Source: DZBG01 sp049241565
GTDB lineage: Bacteria; Bdellovibrionota; Bacteriovoracia; Bacteriovoracales; Bacteriovoracaceae
Direction of reading: 5' to 3'
Length of the DNA stretch: 64,000 nt
NCBI GenBank assembly: GCA_049241565.1
Contig: JBMLQL010000047.1
Location: 1 to 64,000 of the forward strand
Both the position numbers and the translations under genes were made by a program. Below, piece by piece: positions 33,803-41,714 of the stretch (positions within the stretch are counted from its first letter, which is position 1; each line of letters starts with the position of its first letter). The notes under the pieces were generated by a model. The model was given only the letters and a program-made list of their open reading frames with translations, did no database searches and had not been told where the DNA came from.

Positions 33803-36556
33803 ATGGCGCTCTCACATGATTTTTCTTATCTTTCTTCTTCGGACAATGCTTTCATCGATGGTTTGTATCAAAGCTATCAAAAAAATCCTGACTCAGTTGA
33901 AGAGTCATGGAAAATGTTTTTTAGAGGTGTTGATTTCGCTCTGGCCAAACCAGAAGCTGCTGAGGTTTCAGGATCACCTACAACACAACTTGGAAACTGG
34001 GCCAAAGAGCTTAAGGTTTATAATTTAATTAGTGGTTACCGTGCCCGCGGACACTTACTTTCTAAAACCAATCCTATTCGCGAGAGGAAAAATCGTTTTC
34101 CTCATCTGGATCTTTCAGATTTTGGATTAACTGATTCAGACTTAAATGAAAAATTTGCCATCGGTGAGAGTATTGGAAAGGGCAATGCCACACTCAAAGA
34201 AATCATTGAGCACTTAAAAAATATCTACTGCGAATCAATTGGAGTGGAATTCACCCATATCAACGATACAGAAATTCTTCATTGGTTTCAGACGAAGTAT
34301 GAGTCAGGAGCCGCTGACAAAAAATTCAATATTGAGAAGAAAAAGCGCATTCTCTCTAAGCTTAATGAAGCAGTGGCTTTTGAGAATTTCCTTCACACAA
34401 AATATGTAGGTCAAAAACGTTTCTCGCTTGAAGGTGGAGAAAATACAATTGCCGCTCTTGATGCTATCATCACAAAATCTTCTGACCTTGGTGTGGAAGA
34501 AGTTGTGATTGGTATGGCCCATAGAGGTCGATTGAATGTGCTCGCCAATATTCTTGGAAAAACTTACGAATATATTTTTAATGAATTTGAAGGAACTGCT
34601 AAGCCCGATCTGACAATGGGGGATGGGGATGTTAAGTACCATAAGGGGTATTCTTCAAAAACGAAAACACCAAATGGGAAAGAAGTTTATTTAAAACTTA
34701 TGCCAAATCCATCGCATCTTGAAGCAGTTGATGCTGTTGTGTTGGGCTATGTGCGTGCTCAAGGGGATAATCTGTATAAAGAGAATCCTTCAAAAATTCT
34801 TCCGATCATTATTCATGGTGATGCTGCCGTTGCAGGACAGGGGATTGTTTATGAAACAGTTCAGATGTCTGCTTTGCGTGGTTATAATGTTGGTGGAGCG
34901 ATTCACTTTGTGATTAATAACCAGATTGGTTTCACGACGGATTTTGATGATGCTCGTTCATCAATTTATTGTTCATCTGTGGCCCGTATTCTTGAAACTC
35001 CAGTTCTTCATGTGAATGGAGATGATGCTGAAGCTGTGGTCTATGCGGTCGAACTCGCCGCTGAGTTTAGAGCAAAGTTTAATAAAGATATTTTTGTGGA
35101 TATGGTTTGTTACCGTAAACACGGTCATAATGAATCTGACGAACCAAGATTTACTCAGCCAGGTTTTTATAAATTGATCTCAAAACATGCCAACCCTCGT
35201 GAAATTTATAAAGATAAACTTATCGAGGGGAAGCAGATTGAAGCTCAATTAGCCGTTCAAATGGAAGAGCAATTTAAAAATCTTCTTCAGGACCGTTTTA
35301 ATTATGTAAAGCAAAATGCACTTCCATACACTTATCAAAAACCTGAGGAAGAATGGAAAGCCTTCAGAAGATCAACTCCTCAGGATTTTGATTCTTCGCC
35401 TAAGACTAATGTAAAGAAAGATGTTCTTGAAAAATTGATCAAAGTGTTGACGACAGTCCCTAGTGATTTTAAGCCTCTTCAAAAAATTACAAAACTTCTT
35501 GAAGAGCGTACTGAGCGATTTAATGAGAATAAATTAGACTGGGCCTTAGGTGAGCTTCTGGCCTATGGAACTCTTCTTGAAGAAGGGCACCATGTTCGTA
35601 TGTCTGGTCAGGATTGTATCCGCGGGACTTTTTCTCATCGTCATGCAGAGTTTTTAGATGAAAATATGAATGGAAGATATTCACCTCTAAAGAATTTAGG
35701 TGATAAGGCGGGAAGATTTAGAATATATAACTCACTTCTTTCAGAATATGCTGTTCTTGGATTTGAGTATGGTTACTCTTATGGATCTCCAGCAAACTTG
35801 AATATTTGGGAAGCTCAGTTCGGAGATTTCTCTAACGGTGCTCAAACAATTATCGATCAGTTTATTGGAGCTGGTGAGTCGAAATGGCAAAGACAGTCTG
35901 GAGTAGTGATGCTTCTTCCTCATGGATATGAAGGACAAGGACCAGAGCATTCATCGGCTCGCCCAGAGAGATTTCTACAACTTGCAGCTGAATACAATAT
36001 TGTGGTGGCCAACCCGACAACTCCCGCCAATATGTTCCATATGCTGAGACGCCAGGTGAAGTGGGAGTTCAGAAAGCCTCTTATCGTTTTAACGCCAAAA
36101 TCTCTTCTCCGTCATCCAGATTGTGTGAGCTCAGTGAAAGAGCTCACAGATGGTGGATTTCAAGAAATCATCGATGACTCATCAGTCGATGTGAAAAAAG
36201 TAAAGCGTCTTGTCCTCTGTTCAGGAAAAGTTTATTTCGATCTTAAGGCCAAGCAAGTCAAGGATAACCGCACTGATGTGGCCATTGTTCGTCTAGAGCA
36301 ATTATACCCAATGAGTGAAACTCAATCCCATGCCCTGGTGAAAAAATATGCTCATGCCGAAAAAGTATGGGTTCAAGAAGAGCCAAAAAATATGGGAGCT
36401 TTCACTTTCCTACGCCGTTATACACAGTTTGATGATTTTAAACTTATTGCAAGAAAATCATCGGCCAGCCCTGCCACAGGATATGCTTCAGTTCATGCCA
36501 CTGAGCAGACAGGTATTGTAGAGGCTGCTTTCGCAGATAAAGTAGAATCAGTTTAA
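33803..36556 (+). CDS. sucA: 2-oxoglutarate dehydrogenase E1 component
   Basis: A 917-residue thiamine-diphosphate enzyme that decarboxylates 2-oxoglutarate and passes the succinyl group to the E2 lipoyl arm. Typical landmarks are the N-terminal FIDGLYQSYQKNPDSVEESW, GMAHRGRLNVLANILGK, GDAAVAGQGIVYETVQMS, NNQIGFTTD and the C-terminal PHGYEGQGPEHSSARPERFLQ. Length is normal for the family. It heads the operon sucA-sucB-lpd, with 12 bases to sucB. Start ATG 33803 matches the usual family N-terminus. Confidence 0.97.
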   Translation: MALSHDFSYLSSSDNAFIDGLYQSYQKNPDSVEESWKMFFRGVDFALAKPEAAEVSGSPTTQLGNWAKELKVYNLISGYRARGHLLSKTNPIRERKNRFPHLDLSDFGLTDSDLNEKFAIGESIGKGNATLKEIIEHLKNIYCESIGVEFTHINDTEILHWFQTKYESGAADKKFNIEKKKRILSKLNEAVAFENFLHTKYVGQKRFSLEGGENTIAALDAIITKSSDLGVEEVVIGMAHRGRLNVLANILGKTYEYIFNEFEGTAKPDLTMGDGDVKYHKGYSSKTKTPNGKEVYLKLMPNPSHLEAVDAVVLGYVRAQGDNLYKENPSKILPIIIHGDAAVAGQGIVYETVQMSALRGYNVGGAIHFVINNQIGFTTDFDDARSSIYCSSVARILETPVLHVNGDDAEAVVYAVELAAEFRAKFNKDIFVDMVCYRKHGHNESDEPRFTQPGFYKLISKHANPREIYKDKLIEGKQIEAQLAVQMEEQFKNLLQDRFNYVKQNALPYTYQKPEEEWKAFRRSTPQDFDSSPKTNVKKDVLEKLIKVLTTVPSDFKPLQKITKLLEERTERFNENKLDWALGELLAYGTLLEEGHHVRMSGQDCIRGTFSHRHAEFLDENMNGRYSPLKNLGDKAGRFRIYNSLLSEYAVLGFEYGYSYGSPANLNIWEAQFGDFSNGAQTIIDQFIGAGESKWQRQSGVVMLLPHGYEGQGPEHSSARPERFLQLAAEYNIVVANPTTPANMFHMLRRQVKWEFRKPLIVLTPKSLLRHPDCVSSVKELTDGGFQEIIDDSSVDVKKVKRLVLCSGKVYFDLKAKQVKDNRTDVAIVRLEQLYPMSETQSHALVKKYAHAEKVWVQEEPKNMGAFTFLRRYTQFDDFKLIARKSSASPATGYASVHATEQTGIVEAAFADKVESV

Positions 36557-36568
36557 AAAGGAAGATAT

Positions 36569-37789
36569 ATGAGTATTGATGTTAAAGTTCCCGCAGTTGG
36601 TGAGTCGATTACAGAAGTAACAATTGCTTCTTGGCTTAAAAAAGATGGCGATATTGTGAAGATGGACGAAGCTATTTGTTCTATCGAGTCAGATAAGGCC
36701 ACGCTCGAAATTTCTGCGCCTAAAGCTGGGAAACTAAAAATTCTTGCCGAAGAAGGATCAGTAGTCAAAATCGGTGATAAAGTTGCCGAGGTTGATGAGT
36801 CTGCATCATCAGCGGCTTCTAATCCTAAAACTGAAGAGAAACCATTGATCAAAGAAGAGGCAAGGCCAGCCCCTTCAGCAACTTCATCAGATAGCTCTAA
36901 GAATTTTCCTTCTCCTGCGGCTGGAAAAATCTTAGCGGAGAAAGGTATTGAGGCTTCTTCTGTTCAAGGTTCAGGGAAAGACGGAAGAATCACTAAAGAA
37001 GATGCTATTAACGCGAAAGCGGAATCAAAACCAGCAACTTCTTCAGATAGTAAGTCACTGGCCTCTCAAACAATGTCTGGAAGCTTTTCTCGTGATACTC
37101 GTCGTGAAAAAATGTCAGGTCTCCGTAAAACCATTGCTTCTCGTCTTGTGGCCGCAAAAAATACAACAGCAATGCTCACAACTTTTAATGAAGTTGATAT
37201 GTCGGCTTTGATGGATCTTCGTAAAAAGTATAAAGAGCAGTTTAAAGAAAAGCATGGAGTTGGTCTTGGTTTTATGAGCTTTTTTACAAAAGCTGTCTGT
37301 GCTGCCGTTAAGGCCTATCCGGCAGTGAATGCTCAAATTGATGGAACAGATATTATTTATCATAATTATGTTGATGTGGGTGTGGCCGTATCAACGCCAA
37401 GAGGACTAGTTGTTCCTGTGGTAAGAAATGCTGAAGGTATGTCTCTGGCCCAAATTGAAAGTAAAATTCTTGAGCTTGCTCTTAAGGCCCGTGACAATAA
37501 AATTACGATTGAGGATATGCAAGGTGGAACGTTTACGATCACTAATGGTGGTGTTTTTGGTTCAATGCTTTCAACACCGATTCTTAATGCTCCTCAGTCG
37601 GCAATTCTTGGAATGCATAATATTGTGGAGCGTCCTGTGGCCATTAACGGTCAAGTGGTGATCCGCCCTATTATGTATCTTGCTTTATCTTACGATCACA
37701 GAATTGTAGATGGTCGTGAGTCTGTGAGCTTCCTTAAAACGGTTAAAGAGATGCTAGAAGATCCTTCTCGTCTACTTCTTGATGTTTAA
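36569..37789 (+). CDS. sucB: Dihydrolipoamide succinyltransferase E2
   Basis: A 406-residue E2 core enzyme. The lipoyl domain covers residues 1-80, with lipoylated Lys43 in ESDKATLEI. A Pro/Ala/Ser linker leads to the peripheral subunit-binding domain (SPAAGKILAEKG to GRITKEDAI, about residues 113-148). The catalytic domain contains SYDHRIVDGRE with the active His and Asp. There is one lipoyl domain, as in standard SucB. An AAGGA site lies nine bases before the ATG. It sits between sucA and lpd. Confidence 0.96.
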   Translation: MSIDVKVPAVGESITEVTIASWLKKDGDIVKMDEAICSIESDKATLEISAPKAGKLKILAEEGSVVKIGDKVAEVDESASSAASNPKTEEKPLIKEEARPAPSATSSDSSKNFPSPAAGKILAEKGIEASSVQGSGKDGRITKEDAINAKAESKPATSSDSKSLASQTMSGSFSRDTRREKMSGLRKTIASRLVAAKNTTAMLTTFNEVDMSALMDLRKKYKEQFKEKHGVGLGFMSFFTKAVCAAVKAYPAVNAQIDGTDIIYHNYVDVGVAVSTPRGLVVPVVRNAEGMSLAQIESKILELALKARDNKITIEDMQGGTFTITNGGVFGSMLSTPILNAPQSAILGMHNIVERPVAINGQVVIRPIMYLALSYDHRIVDGRESVSFLKTVKEMLEDPSRLLLDV

Positions 37790-37806
37790 TAAAAAAGGTT
37801 AAAATA

Positions 37807-39210
37807 ATGGAACAATTTGATGTCGTTGTTATTGGTTCTGGTCCTGGTGGATACATCGCTGCTATACGAGCGTCCCAACTAGGATTTAAAACGGCCATTA
37901 TCGAAAGATATAAAACTCTTGGCGGCACATGCTTAAATGTAGGCTGTATTCCTTCTAAAGCATGGTTAGACTCTTCTGAGCGCTACCATGAGACAGTTCA
38001 CTCCCATGAGATTCATGGAATTGATGTTGGTCCAGTGAAGCTAAATCCAAAAAAAATGAGTGATCGCGTAGCTAAGGTTGTCAGTGATATCACTGGTGGC
38101 GTGGCTTTTTTGATGAAGAAAAATAAGATCACAGTTTTTAATGGACTAGGTTCTTTTAAAGATAAGAACACAGTCATTGTTAAGTCTGAGACTGAAACAA
38201 AAGAGCTTGGAGCGAAGTATTTTATCATTGCTACTGGTTCTAAACCGTCGGCCCTCCCTAATATTGCGATTGATAAAGAGCGTATCATCACTTCAACTGA
38301 AGCACTAAAGCTTGAAGTTGTCCCAAAACATTTAATCGTTATTGGTGGCGGAGTCATTGGGCTTGAGCTTGGTTCCGTTTTTGGTCGCTTAGGTGCGAAG
38401 GTCTCAGTGGTTGAGTATGCTGATTCCATTATTGCCATGATGGATCTTGATCTTGGGAAAGAGCTTCAACGAGTAATGAAAAAAGATGGAGTAGAGTTTT
38501 ATCTTGGCCATGGAGTGACTGGTGTTGATCGCAAGAAAGACAAAGTGACAGTTAAAGCAAAAAATAAAGCAGATAATTCTGAAGTCTCTCTTGAAGGAGA
38601 TTACGTGCTCATGTCTGTAGGACGTCGTCCATATACTGAAGGATTAGGTCTTGAGAATATCGGCTTAAAGCTTGATGATCGTGGAAGAATCCCAACGAAC
38701 CATCATCTACAAACAGAAATCCCTCATATCTATGCTATCGGTGATGTTGTGAAAGGAGCGATGCTTGCTCATAAGGCCGAAGAAGAGGGTGTTTATGTGG
38801 CCGAAATCATCGCCGGTCAAAAACCTCATATCAATTACAATCTCATCCCAGGTGTAGTCTATACATGGCCAGAAGTGGCCGCAGTGGGGGCCACTGAACA
38901 AGAGCTTAAGCAGAAAGGTATTGAGTACAAAGTAGGAAAATTTCCTTTTATTGCCTCTGGACGCGCTAAAGCTTCGAATGAATCTGCTGGTTTTGTAAAA
39001 GTTCTTTCTGATAAAAAAACCGATGAGATTCTTGGTGTTCATATGATTGGCCCAAGAACAGCAGATATGATTGCAGAAGCTGTGGTAGCCATGGAATTTA
39101 GGGCCTCTGCCGAGGACATCGGAAGAATTTCTCACGCTCACCCGACATACTCAGAAGCCTTCAAAGAAGCCTCTCTTATGGCCTGGTCTGGTAAGGGTCT
39201 TAATATTTAA
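37807..39210 (+). CDS. lpdA: Dihydrolipoamide dehydrogenase E3
   Basis: A 467-residue flavoprotein. The N-terminal VVIGSGPGGYIAAIRA binds FAD, GGTCLNVGCIPSKA holds the redox-active disulphide, IGGGVIGLELGSVFGRLG binds NAD, and the C-terminal HAHPTYSEAF gives the base His. It reoxidises the dihydrolipoyl arm of E2. It follows sucB by 17 bases, so it is probably specific to this complex, though the protein may also serve pyruvate dehydrogenase. A hairpin terminator follows. Confidence 0.96.
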   Translation: MEQFDVVVIGSGPGGYIAAIRASQLGFKTAIIERYKTLGGTCLNVGCIPSKAWLDSSERYHETVHSHEIHGIDVGPVKLNPKKMSDRVAKVVSDITGGVAFLMKKNKITVFNGLGSFKDKNTVIVKSETETKELGAKYFIIATGSKPSALPNIAIDKERIITSTEALKLEVVPKHLIVIGGGVIGLELGSVFGRLGAKVSVVEYADSIIAMMDLDLGKELQRVMKKDGVEFYLGHGVTGVDRKKDKVTVKAKNKADNSEVSLEGDYVLMSVGRRPYTEGLGLENIGLKLDDRGRIPTNHHLQTEIPHIYAIGDVVKGAMLAHKAEEEGVYVAEIIAGQKPHINYNLIPGVVYTWPEVAAVGATEQELKQKGIEYKVGKFPFIASGRAKASNESAGFVKVLSDKKTDEILGVHMIGPRTADMIAEAVVAMEFRASAEDIGRISHAHPTYSEAFKEASLMAWSGKGLNI

Positions 39211-39218
39211 TTTTAGTT

Positions 39219-39259
39219 TTTAAAGAGGGTAGTGGCGGCTTGGCCCCTACTCTCTTTAA
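39219..39259. terminator. Hairpin between lpdA and the convergent FecR-like gene
   Basis: AAAGAG and GTAG pair with CTAC and CTCTTT around a GC-rich loop, with a G-A mismatch inside the stem. It overlaps the stop codon of the minus-strand gene. No long T-run. Confidence 0.55.
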
Positions 39260-39921
39260 AGATCTTGTTGAAGATATTTCAGGTACTGATTACTTGAAAT
39301 TTCTTTCTGCTCTTTTTCACTCATTTTGTTAATCTCTGATGTCAGTCTTGTCTTATCATTAAAATTAATTTTTTCATTTTGATAAACAAAGCTCGCTTGA
39401 AGTCTGTTCTCGTGGATGACCCCAGCAAGTCCTTTCTCTACATAGAGACTATTTTCATGGAAAAAGGGACGTTTAATAAAAACAATTTTGGCCGACTCTA
39501 TTTCGATTTGTTTCTCACCAGTTTCAAGAATAAGCTTTTCTACCTTTCCCGCGGTCCAGTCTTTGTTAAAAAGAATTTTCGCTGACCCTGTAAACACTTT
39601 TAGATAAAGAATCTTAGTTGCAGCATCAAAATTAAAAACAACTTTTGTTTTTGGTCCCAGTCGAATCCAGCAGTTTTCAAAAAGTTTTCCAGTCATAAAG
39701 CCTTCATCATGGGAAAGATAAGAGCCATCTGTTAAGATCTTGTCATTTCCTACAACAGCTTTTGGTTTGTGGACACCAGATTTATAGAGAAGAAAGCTAG
39801 AGTGTCCTTGGATCTGTGTCCATTGACCGAGCTGATGCTGAACGAAGTTTTGGGCCTCTACTGAAAAACTTAAGCAGCCAAGGATAAAGGAGAGGAAGAT
39901 TCTTTTTGTGATTCGATCCAT
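39256..39921 (-). CDS. Exported FecR-like domain protein
   Basis: A 221-residue protein with a signal peptide (about 23 residues, ending VEA). The middle has a FecR-like beta pattern (LTDGSYLSHDEGF, then WIRLGPKTKVVF, then KVFTGSAKILFN), typical of FecR domains outside iron signalling. No sigma factor or TonB receptor is nearby, so a FecA-type system is unlikely. The first 52 bases overlap the end of the upstream PH-like gene in another frame, and the start is fixed by the signal peptide. Function unknown. Confidence 0.65.
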   Translation of the reverse strand: MDRITKRIFLSFILGCLSFSVEAQNFVQHQLGQWTQIQGHSSFLLYKSGVHKPKAVVGNDKILTDGSYLSHDEGFMTGKLFENCWIRLGPKTKVVFNFDAATKILYLKVFTGSAKILFNKDWTAGKVEKLILETGEKQIEIESAKIVFIKRPFFHENSLYVEKGLAGVIHENRLQASFVYQNEKINFNDKTRLTSEINKMSEKEQKEISSNQYLKYLQQDL

Positions 39922-40322
39922 GTTTTGAGCTCTTCCGGTGCATCTACAAAGTAGAAAACAATTTTTTTATTATTTTGAAGTCTCAAAATCAGGGAAGCAA
40001 ATTTTTGGTCCGCTTCTGAAATATCGATTTTTGAGATCTCGTTATAATTAATTGTTCTCTTTTTCCCAAAGAATCGCCAACCAGATTCGAGGTGATCATC
40101 AAAAAAACTTACCTGATGATAAACGTCATGAATGAGGAAGAGGGCAATCATGGAGGCCAGGGCCACACCCAAAGCAATGAGGTGTTTGGTGAGGTGACCT
40201 TCTGTATTCATACCCATCAAAAAATAACATTGAAGTCCGTATCCTAAGAAAATTAAAGGTGTTACCTTTACCATGTGGTCTAAGTGCTTTTCTCGAGTCA
40301 TTTTTCTTAAGATTTCTTTCAT
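39870..40322 (-). CDS. Two-helix membrane protein with PH-like domain
   Basis: A 150-residue protein. Two membrane segments (about residues 20-38 and 46-66) are followed by a short beta-rich domain (VSFFDDHLES to KIVFYFVD) and a Ser-rich tail. The plan matches the immunity-like proteins of the Rhs array, but this gene lies in the core chromosome beside the FecR-like gene, with which it overlaps by 52 bases. No role is assigned. The ATG follows GGCAAAAAACA and has no strong ribosome binding site. Confidence 0.6.
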   Translation of the reverse strand: MKEILRKMTREKHLDHMVKVTPLIFLGYGLQCYFLMGMNTEGHLTKHLIALGVALASMIALFLIHDVYHQVSFFDDHLESGWRFFGKKRTINYNEISKIDISEADQKFASLILRLQNNKKIVFYFVDAPEELKTWIESQKESSSPLSLAA

Positions 40323-40395
40323 TGTTTTTTGCCTCTAATTATCTAAGAGAATCATCGGACATATCCGACAAGTTCTTGAGTAGGAAAAAAAAGTT

Positions 40396-41639
40396 ATGAT
40401 TGCATCCAAAATCCCGGCCAATGAGTGTGACCGCTTAAAAGACCTCTTTGAGTATGAGGTTCTTGATACGCCTCCTGAAGGTCGTTTCGATGATCTTGTC
40501 AGTCTTGCTTCGCATATTTGTGAGACGCCCATTGCTTTGATAAGTCTTGTAGATGAAAGTAGGCAATGGTTTAAGGCCAGAGTTGGCCTTGAGGTTCAAC
40601 AGACTTCAAGAGAGCTCTCTTTTTGTAGTCATGCTATTCATGGTAATGAGATTTTTGAAGTTTCAAACACGCTTGTTGATGATCGTTTCAAGAATAATCT
40701 TCTCGTGACTGGTGAGCCCCATATTAGATTTTATGCGGGGTTCCTCTGTTTACTCCTCGGGGGCACGCTATTGGGACACTTTGTGTGATTGATAAAATCC
40801 CGAGACAATTAACGGAAAATCAGAAAAGAGGACTTAGAACTCTTGCTCGCCAGATCGTTGATCTCCTTGAGTTAAGACTAAGCATTAAAAATATTAAGGC
40901 CCTTAATGAGAATCTTACCCGGGCCAATCAGCGTATTAACCAGCAGCAAGATGCTCTTGTTCAATCGGCAAAGCTTCAGACTATGGGGGCCATGGCCAGT
41001 GGGATCTGTTATGAACTAGGAAATCCTCTCACAGGAATTGATGGGCTCTTAAAAATGCTTATGGACGCGACTGGAGCTGATCGATTTAATAAAAATGCCT
41101 TCTTGGAAAATCTTGTGGGCATTGATAATAATATACGTCGTATAGAGCGTATGGTGAAGACACTGAGACAATTTACTCTTGATGATGATCTTGTCATCAA
41201 AAAGGTAGATGTTCATGAATTGATGCATGATCTAGTGACTCTTTTGCGAGAGCGTTTTAGCAATTCTGGAGTTAAGCTTCTTTTTGATTTACCTGAGGTA
41301 GCAGATTTTAATGGCTCATATAACCAAATCTCTCAGGTACTTGTTAATCTCCTTCATAATGCCTTTGATGCTACCTTCGGACGCCCCAATGCTTGGGTTA
41401 AAATTACAGTGGAACTTAGTGAGGAAGATATCAGTTTTCATATCACCGATTCTGGCGCAGGGCTTACAGTGGAGACTCGTGAGCATCTTTTTAAGCCCTT
41501 TTTCACGACAAAACCTATTGGGAAAGGTATCGGGCTTAGTCTTTATATTTCTCAAGGGATTGTGGAGAATCATCGCGGTCAGTTATTCTTTGTTCAAGGG
41601 GCCCCAAATACGACATTTACCTTGAAAATTCCTCGCTAA
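40396..41639 (+). pseudogene. GAF-domain histidine kinase, frameshifted and lacking the H-box His
   Basis: The first frame (to 40788) encodes a GAF domain ending in nonsense (FLCLLLGGTLLGHF). Adding one G to the run at 40737-40740 restores VPLFTPRGHAIGTLCVIDKI, which joins smoothly to the second frame. That frame holds a coiled coil, a HisKA-like region and an HATPase domain (QVLVNLLHNAFDA, TDSGAGL, GKGIGLSLYIS). The H-box reads SGICYELGNPL; the codon at 41010-41012 is TAT (Tyr) where HisKA kinases have His. The enzyme is therefore either degraded or works without autophosphorylation. A base-calling error may explain the frameshift but not the Tyr. Confidence 0.8.
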
Positions 41640-41714
41640 TCTTTTGCCACTCTGGCCCTCTGGCGTTAAAATGGTTCATACATTTTTTTATTCTCTCAAT
41701 TCAAGGAGTTTTTA

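Noticed and set aside
39256..39921. FecR-type iron-uptake regulator
   Set aside because: It has a cleavable signal and no sigma factor or TonB receptor gene near it.
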